A stretch of DNA of 64,000 nt from the NCBI GenBank assembly GCA_017630155.1, contig JAGBVU010000004.1:1-64000 (forward strand). Reading direction: 5' to 3'. The notes below the pieces were generated by a model. The model was not told where the DNA came from. It worked only from the letters and a program-made list of their open reading frames with translations, and ran no database searches. How positions within the stretch are numbered: position 1 is the first letter of the stretch; each line of letters starts with the position of its first letter. This document shows positions 47,460 to 55,788 of this stretch, one piece after another. The stretch is from Bacteroidales bacterium (GTDB lineage Bacteria; Bacteroidota; Bacteroidia; Bacteroidales; UBA932). A program made the position numbers and the translations under genes.

Positions 47460-48489
47460 CCATATTTACCCTCACTTTATATGTCGTACGCCCCTTATAG
47501 TAATAAAGGACCAGTGAGTTTGTATTCTCAAAATAGATAGTATTGATGAAAGGATCTCTTTTTGTATCCTTACATACAGGTTCCGCCCATACCAGCATAT
47601 ACTGGTCCTCTTTCTTCTGGTATGCTGCCACTACAGTATAGCCCCTTATATCAAAGAATGCTACCTTGTATCCTCCACTGCTCTCATATTCACCTTGCTT
47701 TCCAAACATCTCCACTATAGAGCTCTCCTTGGGCAATATTCCAAACTTCAACCTTTTGGTATTGGTAGGGTTATTTTTGTTCCACCACCCTATCGCCTGA
47801 TCTGTCATAACATCCCCAACAGCAATAGGGAGGAGAAAATCTGTCTCCCTCAGTACATTAAGAAGGTAAAGGGCCTCAGGCAATGCATATTGACCTGCTG
47901 AAACATCATCCACATAATCCCCCTCCAGCATATAGCCCTTCTCATTCTCTATCACTTTTCCACTGAACATTGAGACATGAATGACACCATTCCTCCTGTC
48001 AAGCATATTTACCACATATTCACACTCTTTACCTATTGGATTATCCATACCTTTCCTATCGTAATTGACAAAGGTGTAACGATAATATCTGTTCCCCAGA
48101 TATTCAAAATCTTCGAAATCAGAAAGGAGTTTGTATGATGACAATGAAGCATTCTGGTTATACCTCTGTCCCAAAGCCATTTCAAAGACCTTTTGTTCGA
48201 GTCCTTGGACATAAGAGCTATTGGGATATGTGCCCATAAATTCCAGACAAGAGAGTATATCCTCTTGATTTACAGTAGAGAAGTGGATAGAGTCTATCAT
48301 ATGCTCCACTGTAGGGACATATACAGATTGGGGGAACTTCCCAATAAAGAGATTCAGGCTCTCCACTGTCCCACTTTTCAGGGCCTTATTGTACGCTTTT
48401 GTCTCTTTTTTTGACTGCCCACACACAGGTTGTGCAGAGACTAAAAGCACAGCAAGTATGGTCAGTATAAATTTTTCCAATTTATTCAT
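47437..48489 (-). CDS. Secreted protein of unknown function
   Basis: I do not recognise the family. The 350-residue product has a signal peptide (FILTILAVLLVSAQPVCGQ). Residues 30-110 look like short helical repeats (YNKALKSGTVESLNLFIGKF; LSCLEFMGTYPNSSYVQGLE), similar to Sel1/TPR-like units. The rest (about 120-350) is rich in beta strands and aromatic residues. It is the last gene of the rpsA-rnz operon and ends in the perfect hairpin. Confidence 0.75.
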   Translation of the reverse strand: MNKLEKFILTILAVLLVSAQPVCGQSKKETKAYNKALKSGTVESLNLFIGKFPQSVYVPTVEHMIDSIHFSTVNQEDILSCLEFMGTYPNSSYVQGLEQKVFEMALGQRYNQNASLSSYKLLSDFEDFEYLGNRYYRYTFVNYDRKGMDNPIGKECEYVVNMLDRRNGVIHVSMFSGKVIENEKGYMLEGDYVDDVSAGQYALPEALYLLNVLRETDFLLPIAVGDVMTDQAIGWWNKNNPTNTKRLKFGILPKESSIVEMFGKQGEYESSGGYKVAFFDIRGYTVVAAYQKKEDQYMLVWAEPVCKDTKRDPFINTIYFENTNSLVLYYYKGRTTYKVRVNMANKTIAR

Positions 48490-48500
48490 ATTAATGAGAT

Positions 48501-49445
48501 TTACTTTGATAATCTTTCCAATGGCACTTCAAATTTCTCACCCTTTGAAGCGAGATATACATTTTCAAAAATAGCCTGTGCCTCCTCTTTGAGATGGTCT
48601 ACAGAACTGTATCTCGACGAATAATGTCCAATGACCAACCCCTTTACACCAGCATCTTTGGCCAACAAAGCTGCATCAGTGGCTGTAGAATGGAATGTAG
48701 TTTTTGCTGTGGCTTCAAGATCATTGGCAAATGTGGCTTCGTGATACAACAGGTCTACACCTGCAACAACATTCACCAACTCTTTGAAAGGTGCAGTATC
48801 ACTGCAATATGCAAATGACCTTGGTTTGAATGGTTTGTATGTAAACTCCTCAGCACGAAGCATACCTTCATCCCCCCTATCCACATCCTGCCCACTTTTA
48901 AGCAGCGCTATCTCCTTAAGTGTCAGATGATACTCTTCTATCTTACTTTTCACCACATTAAGGGGTGGTATCTTCTCTCTGAAAAGGAAACCGTATGTCG
49001 GAACCCTATGATTGAGGGGGAACGAATACCCCTCGATATTCCTTGACTCAAATATCTTGTTCAACTCACCTCTGACAGACCCTTCTAGGACATTATGCAC
49101 TATCTCATACTTAATGGCATCCCCTTCAAAATGGTGAAGAAACATATCCAATATACCTTTGAATGCTGCTGGAGCATGTATCGTCAGTTTGGAAGTCCTC
49201 CCCTTCATCCCCATTGACGAAAGGAGGCCGAAAATCCCGAAGCAGTGGTCCCCGTGAAGATGGCTTAAAAAAATATTGTCAATCTTAAGGATTGAAAAGC
49301 CATACTTGAACAATAACATCTGAGTCCCTTCACCACAATCAATAAGGAACAAACGCCCACGTATGTTCAATACGTGAGCGCTTGGATATCTACCTTTTGT
49401 AGGTAAGGCCGAAGCCGTTCCTAAAGTAGTGAAGTTAAAGTCCAT
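48501..49445 (-). CDS. rnz: Ribonuclease Z
   Basis: RNase Z trims the 3' end of tRNA precursors. The 314-residue metallo-beta-lactamase fold protein has LSHLHGDHCFGIFGLL (HxHxDH), later zinc ligands in YCSDTAPFKELV and LLYHEATF, and HYSSRY near the end. This is the short bacterial form. It starts 2 bases after rpsA, which ties tRNA maturation to ribosome supply. Confidence 0.96.
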   Translation of the reverse strand: MDFNFTTLGTASALPTKGRYPSAHVLNIRGRLFLIDCGEGTQMLLFKYGFSILKIDNIFLSHLHGDHCFGIFGLLSSMGMKGRTSKLTIHAPAAFKGILDMFLHHFEGDAIKYEIVHNVLEGSVRGELNKIFESRNIEGYSFPLNHRVPTYGFLFREKIPPLNVVKSKIEEYHLTLKEIALLKSGQDVDRGDEGMLRAEEFTYKPFKPRSFAYCSDTAPFKELVNVVAGVDLLYHEATFANDLEATAKTTFHSTATDAALLAKDAGVKGLVIGHYSSRYSSVDHLKEEAQAIFENVYLASKGEKFEVPLERLSK

Positions 49446-49447
49446 CC

Positions 49448-51307
49448 TTATTTTCTAGAAGCCTCTTCCATTTTGCTCTTAAGATCAGCTAGTTCAGAGA
49501 TATCACCAAGGGTAGTTTTCTCCAAGTTAGCTTTTAGTTTCTTAACAGCTTTCTGTGTGCTGTCAGCCTCAGAATTTTTCTCTTTTACCTCTTCTTTCTT
49601 AGGCTCTTCCCAAGTTTTGGTGTGAGAAAGGACAATTTTCTTGTTAGATTTGTTGAACTCTACCACTTTGAAGTTCAATTTCTCATCTACCTGAGCATTT
49701 GAACCATCCTGTTTTGCAAGGTTCTTAAGGGTTACGAAACCTTCGATACCATAAGGAAGTGCTACAGAAGCGCCTTTGTCAACGAAGTTAACGATAGTAC
49801 CCTCGTGAACTGAACCTAGAGTGAATACTGTCTCAAATACATCCCAAGGATTCTCCTCAAGTTGTTTGTGACCTAGGCTTAGACGACGGTTCTCCTGATC
49901 TACCTCAAGAACAAGAACCTCTAGAGTGTCACCGATTGAAGTGAACTCTGATGGATGTTTGATTTTCTTTGTCCAAGAAAGATCGCTGATGTGTACAAGA
50001 CCATCAACACCCTCTTCAAGTTCTACAAATACACCGAAGTTGGTGAAGTTGCGAACAGTTGCTGTATGTTTAGAGTTTACAGGATATTTCTCAAGAATGT
50101 TTGCCCATGGATCCTCTTTAAGCTGTTTGATACCAAGAGACATCTTTCTCTCCTCTCTGTCAAGGGTAAGAACTACAGCCTCAACCTCGTCACCAACTTT
50201 CAAGAAGTCTTGTGCGCTGCGTAGGTGAAGTGACCATGACATCTCTGATACGTGGATAAGACCCTCAACACCTGGCTGAATCTCGATGAATGCACCGTAA
50301 TCAGCAAGTACTACTACTTTACCTTTAACTACGTCACCAGTTTTCAAGTTTGCATCAAGTGCCTCCCAAGGGTGAGCGTTAAGCTGTTTTAGACCAAGAG
50401 CGATACGTTTCTTTGTATCATCGAAGTCAAGGATAACCACATTGATCTTCTGGTCAAGGGCAACAACCTCCTCAGGGTGGTTGATTCTACCCCATGATAG
50501 GTCAGTGATGTGGATAAGACCGTCAACACCACCAAGGTCAACGAATACACCGTAAGAAGTGATGTTCTTAACTGTACCCTCAAGTACCTGACCTTTCTCA
50601 AGTTTACCGATGATATCAGCTTTTTGAGCCTCGATCTCAGCCTCGATAAGAGCTTTGTGAGAAACTACAACATTACGGAACTCATGGTTGATCTTAACGA
50701 TCTTGAAGTCCATAGTTTTGTTAACATATACATCGTAGTCTCTGATAGGTTTAACATCGATCTGAGAACCTGGCAAGAATGCCTCGATACCGAATACGTC
50801 AACGATCATACCACCTTTAGTGCGGCATTTAACATAACCCTTAACGATTTCATCTTTCTCAAATGCTTCGTTAACCATATCCCAAGAACGAAGTGAATGA
50901 GCTTTTCTGTGTGAAAGGATAAGCTGACCTTTCTTGTCCTCAGTTGTCTCAACATATACCTCTACTTTATCACCAACTTTGATGTCAGGATTGTAGCGGA
51001 ATTCACCGATGTTGATAACACCTTCAGATTTATATCCAATGTTTACAAGGACCTCTCTTTTGTTTACAGCCATTACAACACCTTCTACAACTTCGTTTTC
51101 AACGACTTTAGAAAGGGTTTGGTTGTAGCTCTCTTCAATTTGAGATTTGTCCAAGTCATAGATTGCATCTTTTTCGAAACTATCCCAGTCAAATTGATCT
51201 ACTGGAACAGAAGCATTGCTTTTGCGGGTTTTAACCTCCACTGCTGGAGTAGATTCCACTGCCTGAGCAGTTTCCTCAACCTGGTTTTGAATGTTTTCAG
51301 TTGTCAT
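49448..51307 (-). CDS. rpsA: 30S ribosomal protein S1
   Basis: S1 binds mRNA on the 30S subunit, which matters most where Shine-Dalgarno sequences are rare. The 619-residue protein carries six S1 repeats; clear ones start EGVVMAVNKREVLVNIGYKS, EGTVKNITSYGVFVDLGGVD, KGKVVVLADYGAFIEIQPGV, TATVRNFTNFGVFVELEEGV and EGTIVNFVDKGASVALPYGI. An N-terminal extension of about 70 residues and a charged C-terminal tail rich in Lys and Glu flank them. Its promoter is at 51372-51402. Confidence 0.97.
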   Translation of the reverse strand: MTTENIQNQVEETAQAVESTPAVEVKTRKSNASVPVDQFDWDSFEKDAIYDLDKSQIEESYNQTLSKVVENEVVEGVVMAVNKREVLVNIGYKSEGVINIGEFRYNPDIKVGDKVEVYVETTEDKKGQLILSHRKAHSLRSWDMVNEAFEKDEIVKGYVKCRTKGGMIVDVFGIEAFLPGSQIDVKPIRDYDVYVNKTMDFKIVKINHEFRNVVVSHKALIEAEIEAQKADIIGKLEKGQVLEGTVKNITSYGVFVDLGGVDGLIHITDLSWGRINHPEEVVALDQKINVVILDFDDTKKRIALGLKQLNAHPWEALDANLKTGDVVKGKVVVLADYGAFIEIQPGVEGLIHVSEMSWSLHLRSAQDFLKVGDEVEAVVLTLDREERKMSLGIKQLKEDPWANILEKYPVNSKHTATVRNFTNFGVFVELEEGVDGLVHISDLSWTKKIKHPSEFTSIGDTLEVLVLEVDQENRRLSLGHKQLEENPWDVFETVFTLGSVHEGTIVNFVDKGASVALPYGIEGFVTLKNLAKQDGSNAQVDEKLNFKVVEFNKSNKKIVLSHTKTWEEPKKEEVKEKNSEADSTQKAVKKLKANLEKTTLGDISELADLKSKMEEASRK

Positions 51308-51371
51308 AATTAGTAATTAGTTAATCAACAAGTTGTTAGACATTATTTATAATTTCCTTTCGGAAAGCGCG

Positions 51372-51402
51372 CAAAAATAGAAACTATTTGACTGATTTCC
51401 AA
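51372..51402 (-). promoter_or_regulatory. rpsA promoter
   Basis: On the minus strand TTTG ends at 51400, 20 bases follow, then TATTTTTG spans 51379-51372. The transcript would start near 51366 with a leader of about 59 bases, long enough for S1 autoregulation, though I see no definite stem. Confidence 0.7.
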
Positions 51403-51412
51403 AAATATTCCT

Positions 51413-52741
51413 CTATTTCACCCTTTTGGGGGCAATAAACTTATTGTAGAGGATAAGAGCCACCATACTGAAGACTCCAAGACATGCAAATATCAGGTAG
51501 AATGCCGACGGATTAGCCATCTCCTCCACATATTTCACATATAGAGCAGCACCTACGAAACCACCTATACTGCTCCCTATCACACCATAAAGGAAAGAGT
51601 AACCCATATAGAGGGCCTTCTTGTCTGGAGGGGCAATCATTCCTATATAGGAATTGTATTTGGGGTGGGCTGTCATCTCTCCAAGAGTAAAGGTCATTAT
51701 TCCCACAAGGAAAAGCCACGGTGAATCTGAGAATGAGAGGATTGCCATACCCAAAGTACCAAAACCTATTCCCACTATCATTGTAGGCAAAGCAGGAGCT
51801 TTCTGCACTATTTTAGATACAAATAGCTGCAACAGGATAATAACACCGGCATTGACCACAGTAACATGTTCCACATCGAAAAACCACGAAGGATTATCCA
51901 CAAATAGCGACAGGAAGCTGTTTACAGCATTGTTTACCGGAGTCATATCCATATGTTCATCCACATACCACAGCACTGTCCCATACATCTGAAAATATAG
52001 GATCCAGAAGACAGAATACAACAACACCATCAAAAGGAACTTCCAATCCTTGATTACAAGGAGCATCTCTGCAAACACCTGTCCTATTGATTTTCCCTCT
52101 CTTTTCTCCAATTGCTCTCCATCATCAGTTTTGGGTTCTCTGTATAAGAAAGTATTGATAAGGAGGAGAACTACACCTATCCCAGCTGAAAGGAAAAATA
52201 TGTAACTATATGAATAGGACTTAAGTATAGGAATCAGTATCAATGGAAACAGGAAGGCTCCCAGGTTTATGGACCAGTAGAATATTCCAAAACCGAGCCC
52301 CGAATTTGACTCATCAGTGCTCTTGGCTATAGTTCCAGAAATCACAGGCTTGAAAAATCCCGCACCTACTGCCATAATGAGCAGAGATGCAAATACGACA
52401 AAATATCTGGAAGTCATCCCATCAAACCCACTGCCGGAGAAGAGTCCGGTAAGGCCATACCCTATAACCATACAACTGAACGCGAAATAGAGTATTTTCC
52501 TGTAACCATATCTATCGGCAATAGCCCCGGCAACTATGGGCAAAAAATAGAGAAGCGGGGGTATGGTACCAAGAATACTTCCAGCCTGCTCCTTTGAGAA
52601 CCCCAAGCCTCCATCAGCTCCACTCAAAACCAGAAACACAGAGAGGACAGACATCATACCGTAGTATGATCCCCTCTCGAAAAACTCCATAATTACCGCT
52701 ACCCAGAATGTCTTGGGGAACTTTGTACCTTTTGTTGTCAT
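51413..52741 (-). CDS. POT-family (PTR2) peptide transporter
   Basis: This proton-coupled oligopeptide importer has 442 residues and about 12 helices of the major facilitator type. Family marks are EFFERGSYYGMMSVL (helix 1), GAIADRYGYRKILYF (loop 2-3) and FGIFYWSINLGAFLFPL (helix 5). It overlaps the sahH stop codon by 4 bases (ATGA), so translation is probably coupled. The operon is corA, sahH and this gene. Confidence 0.9.
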   Translation of the reverse strand: MTTKGTKFPKTFWVAVIMEFFERGSYYGMMSVLSVFLVLSGADGGLGFSKEQAGSILGTIPPLLYFLPIVAGAIADRYGYRKILYFAFSCMVIGYGLTGLFSGSGFDGMTSRYFVVFASLLIMAVGAGFFKPVISGTIAKSTDESNSGLGFGIFYWSINLGAFLFPLILIPILKSYSYSYIFFLSAGIGVVLLLINTFLYREPKTDDGEQLEKREGKSIGQVFAEMLLVIKDWKFLLMVLLYSVFWILYFQMYGTVLWYVDEHMDMTPVNNAVNSFLSLFVDNPSWFFDVEHVTVVNAGVIILLQLFVSKIVQKAPALPTMIVGIGFGTLGMAILSFSDSPWLFLVGIMTFTLGEMTAHPKYNSYIGMIAPPDKKALYMGYSFLYGVIGSSIGGFVGAALYVKYVEEMANPSAFYLIFACLGVFSMVALILYNKFIAPKRVK

Positions 52742-53988
52742 AGCCCCAAATACCCTTTTTGAGCCTCAGTAAGTGTATCTATACAATAACCCCAGCTATT
52801 GAGTTTCCTCATGGCTACCATACTGTCAATCTCTTCAGGGATTTCAAATGCCATCTCACCAGAGGTCCCTTTTGACTGTGAGAAATGCTCCACCACATAT
52901 TTGGCACTGAGTGCCTGGATAGCAAAACTCATATCCATAATCTCTGCAGGGTGTCCGTCTCCTGAAGCAAGGTTTACAAGTCTCCCCTCAGCAATTATAT
53001 ATACCCACTGGCCACCTTCGAGTTTGTACCCCATAATGTTTTCGCGGGCCAGACGGCTCTCCACCGCCATTTTTTTGAGTGTTGCCACATCCACTTCGCA
53101 GTCAAAGTGACCAGCATTGCAGCAAATGGCTCCATCCTTCATCATATTGAAGTGTCTGTCTACAATGACATCCGAGCACCCTGTCACAGTCACGAAAATA
53201 TCACCAAGAGGGGCAGCCTGATCCATACTCATAACCTTGAAACCATCCATAACAGCTTCAATAGCCTTTACCGGATCCACCTCTGTAACAATGACAGAAG
53301 CACCAAGTCCTTTGGCTCTCATTGCCACACCTTTACCACACCAGCCATAACCGGCTACCACTACACTCTTGCCCGCTACAATAAGGTTTGTAGCTCTGTT
53401 GATACCATTCCAAACAGACTGACCTGTGCCATATCTGTTATCAAACAGATATTTGCATTTTGCGTTGTTTACAAGCATCATAGGGAATTTGAGAGCCCCC
53501 TCCTTATCCATAGCCATAAGCCTCATGATACCTGTAGTTGTCTCCTCACAACCACCTATCACACCCGGTATAAGATGAGGATATTCCGTATGCAACATAT
53601 GAACAAGATCTCCGCCATCATCAATAATTACATTGGGGCCCACTTCAAGTACCTTAGACAAATGCCTGTGATACTCCTCTGGAGTACAGTCGTGCCAAGC
53701 ATATACATTTAGACCATCCTTCACGAGTGCAGCTGCCACATCATCCTGTGTAGAGAGGGGATTGCTGCCTGTTACATACATCTGGGCGCCACCTGCTGCC
53801 AACACTTTGCACAAATATGCAGTCTTTGCCTCCAAATGGATTGACAGAGTCACCTTTAGACCCTGAAAAGGCTTTGTTTTGACAAATTCTTCCTCAATCC
53901 CGTTAAGAAGGGGCATATTTCCTTTAACCCACTCGATTTTTCTTTTACCACTCTCCCATAGGGAAAGGTCTCTAATTTCAGAAGCCAT
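52738..53988 (-). CDS. ahcY: Adenosylhomocysteinase
   Basis: The enzyme splits S-adenosylhomocysteine to adenosine and homocysteine, keeping methylation going. The 416 residues show LEAKTAYLCKVLAAGGA near the N-terminus, GVIGGCEETTTGIMRL, NNAKCKYLFDNRYGTGQS, the NAD-binding VVAGYGWCGKGVAMRAKGLG and the C-terminal AEIMDMSFAIQALSAKY. It is the shorter type lacking the 40-residue insert of the longer forms. It lies 14 bases after corA; most gut Bacteroidales use the Pfs/LuxS route instead, so the gene is of some interest. Confidence 0.95.
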   Translation of the reverse strand: MASEIRDLSLWESGKRKIEWVKGNMPLLNGIEEEFVKTKPFQGLKVTLSIHLEAKTAYLCKVLAAGGAQMYVTGSNPLSTQDDVAAALVKDGLNVYAWHDCTPEEYHRHLSKVLEVGPNVIIDDGGDLVHMLHTEYPHLIPGVIGGCEETTTGIMRLMAMDKEGALKFPMMLVNNAKCKYLFDNRYGTGQSVWNGINRATNLIVAGKSVVVAGYGWCGKGVAMRAKGLGASVIVTEVDPVKAIEAVMDGFKVMSMDQAAPLGDIFVTVTGCSDVIVDRHFNMMKDGAICCNAGHFDCEVDVATLKKMAVESRLARENIMGYKLEGGQWVYIIAEGRLVNLASGDGHPAEIMDMSFAIQALSAKYVVEHFSQSKGTSGEMAFEIPEEIDSMVAMRKLNSWGYCIDTLTEAQKGYLGL

Positions 53989-54002
53989 ACACTAATAATA
54001 TA

Positions 54003-54950
54003 CTATAACATTTTTCTTTTCTTGAATACTACGACGGTCACTCCGATTGAGACAACCATAACACCTACCAGCCACCAGAAAGCTCCTCCGTTTTCCATTC
54101 CTGGAAGTTTGATGTTCATACCATAGATGGAGGCTATCAAAGTCGGAGGCATAAGCAAAAGAGAGACCAGTGTGAAGACCTTCATGATTCTGTTCTGCTC
54201 GAGGTTAATCAAACCGACTACAGTGTTAAGCAAGTAGTCCAAACGCTCAAAACTGAAATTTGTATGGTTGATCAGGGATCCGATATCTTTATTGATAACG
54301 CCAAGCTTTGTGTACACATCACGAGGGAATTTATCACTCTTAAGGATGGCTGAAATCATCCTCTGTTTATCGACGATATTCTCCCTTACCAACATGGTAT
54401 TATCCTGCAACTGATTGATATCCAAAAGGAAATCCTCATTAACATCACGACCTGTGCTTGCTTTTTTGCTATATGCATCAAGCTCTTTTGCCATCAGCTC
54501 AATCATATCAGCATCCAGGTCAATACGATTCTCCAATATACCTACAAAGACGTGATAACCTGTAGGATAAAGCTTGCTGTGCACCTGTATCTTTCTTTGA
54601 ATATCAACAAATGTCCTAAGATGTGCCTGTCTTATTGACACAAGGATACCTTCACACAATATGAAAGATATGGCCTCCATTGAATAATCGTCGGGACCGG
54701 GAATAAGGAAGTTTGTATTTACAAAGATAGAGTTCTCTGTCTCAGAATAACGTGATGATGACTCGATCTCTTCAGCCTGAGCTCTGGACTGGAGAGTAGT
54801 TTCCAAAAACTCCTCCACCTCCCTTTTCTCTTCGCCTGAAGGTGTGTAGAGGTCAATCCATAGTACATCATCAAAACCGAGTTCCTTCAAAAGTGTGATA
54901 TCCTCTGAAGGTACAATTCTTCTGTCGTGTTTATAAAAAATTTGAATCAT
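54003..54950 (-). CDS. corA: CorA magnesium transporter
   Basis: The 315-residue protein is a pentameric magnesium (or cobalt) channel of the CorA family. A large cytoplasmic domain precedes two C-terminal membrane helices; the pore motif GMN is in SIYGMNIKLPGMENGG. The basic end (FKKRKML) is typical. A multi-hairpin leader (54954-55129) with its own promoter at 55160-55188 precedes the gene. It opens the corA-ahcY-peptide transporter operon. Confidence 0.95.
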   Translation of the reverse strand: MIQIFYKHDRRIVPSEDITLLKELGFDDVLWIDLYTPSGEEKREVEEFLETTLQSRAQAEEIESSSRYSETENSIFVNTNFLIPGPDDYSMEAISFILCEGILVSIRQAHLRTFVDIQRKIQVHSKLYPTGYHVFVGILENRIDLDADMIELMAKELDAYSKKASTGRDVNEDFLLDINQLQDNTMLVRENIVDKQRMISAILKSDKFPRDVYTKLGVINKDIGSLINHTNFSFERLDYLLNTVVGLINLEQNRIMKVFTLVSLLLMPPTLIASIYGMNIKLPGMENGGAFWWLVGVMVVSIGVTVVVFKKRKML

Positions 54951-54953
54951 TAT

Positions 54954-55129
54954 TTCCGAGTTTAGAAGGTTGTTAATTGATTGTCACACAAGCACTGTGC
55001 ATAGGAATCAACTAACATCGGACTCGGAATTTTGAAGGGTCAAAATGTGAAAGCATGGACGAATGACCCAACGCCCATACACCCGCAAGCGTACGTATAA
55101 CTACAGCAACTCGAACCATAATCGTCCAT
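54954..55129 (-). promoter_or_regulatory. Structured RNA leader of corA
   Basis: Read on the minus strand, this leader has two folded parts. The upstream part closes with ATGGACGA (55129-55122) and TCGTCCAT (55062-55055), and holds a hairpin at 55098-55077 with nine positions around a CTTG tetraloop. The downstream part closes with TTCCGAGT (54961-54954 on the plus strand) and ACTCGGAA (55022-55029), eight perfect pairs; inside are an 11-bp stem (55016-55006 with 54982-54972, one G-U) and a 5-bp stem with a GTGCT loop. The last stem ends only three bases before the corA ATG, so it could control translation. I do not recognise a known riboswitch class; the M-box is not evident. A 29-codon frame (55129-55040) lies inside the first part. 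Confidence 0.6.
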
Positions 55130-55159
55130 TTTATTCTAATTTTTAATGATTTCAGCCTA

Positions 55160-55188
55160 CAAAAGTAGTACTTTTATTTAAAAAACAA
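55160..55188 (-). promoter_or_regulatory. Promoter of the corA transcript
   Basis: On the minus strand TTG (55188-55186), 18 bases, then TACTTTTG (55167-55160). The -33 element lies inside the last codons of mntP, so corA has its own promoter even though it follows the operon. The transcript would start near 55154 and carry a leader of about 200 bases. Confidence 0.7.
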
Positions 55189-55777
55189 GGTGTTCCAACA
55201 GAATTTTAACACCAATAGCCACTAAAATGGCACCTCCGAGAATCTCAGGCTTATTGCCCAGACGATCTCCAAGTGCCCTTCCCCCATTTAGGCCAATGTA
55301 CGATGCAAGGGCTGTAAAAACAAAAATGGAGAGCATCGCTACAACTATTTTACATATCGTAAGGGAGACCATTGCCAAAGAGATACCCACTGCAAGGGCG
55401 TCGATACTGGTGGCAATAGCCAGTATGCAGAGGTTCCCTGTTTTGAGAAGATCACTTCTGGAGTTTGAACGCTCTTCACAGCAGCACTCCTCCCTTTCTT
55501 TTCCCTTGACACCACCAATCAACATCCCCCCTCCTATGTACATTAGAAGGGTGAAGGCAACCCAATGATCAATCTTCTCAATATAATTATAAAACCCTGT
55601 TCCCAGGAGCCAACCTGCTAGGGTCAGCCCCATTTGGAACAGGGCAAAAGTCAAAAATATCCTTATAGTCTGCCATACATTGGGCTTTATCTTCATACAT
55701 ATTCCACCTGTGAGTGAAACAGCAAAAGTATCAAAACAAAGACTGATACCTATCAGCAAAAGCTCAATATACGACAT
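55178..55777 (-). CDS. mntP: Manganese efflux pump MntP
   Basis: The 199-residue protein has six membrane helices in two halves, with the family's acidic positions in GISLCFDTFAVSLTGG and LAIATSIDALAVGIS. It exports excess manganese. In many bacteria mntP is under a yybP-ykoY riboswitch; here only 11 bases separate it from the symporter gene upstream, so no such element is possible in front of it. It ends the kinase-murQ-recR-symporter operon. Confidence 0.93.
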   Translation of the reverse strand: MSYIELLLIGISLCFDTFAVSLTGGICMKIKPNVWQTIRIFLTFALFQMGLTLAGWLLGTGFYNYIEKIDHWVAFTLLMYIGGGMLIGGVKGKEREECCCEERSNSRSDLLKTGNLCILAIATSIDALAVGISLAMVSLTICKIVVAMLSIFVFTALASYIGLNGGRALGDRLGNKPEILGGAILVAIGVKILLEHLVF

Positions 55778-55788
55778 CTCCTATTGCT

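Noticed and set aside
55100..55129. A tRNA or tmRNA T-arm in the corA leader (GGTTCGAGT on the minus strand)
   Set aside because: The bases around the loop do not pair as a T stem, and no acceptor stem or CCA end is present.
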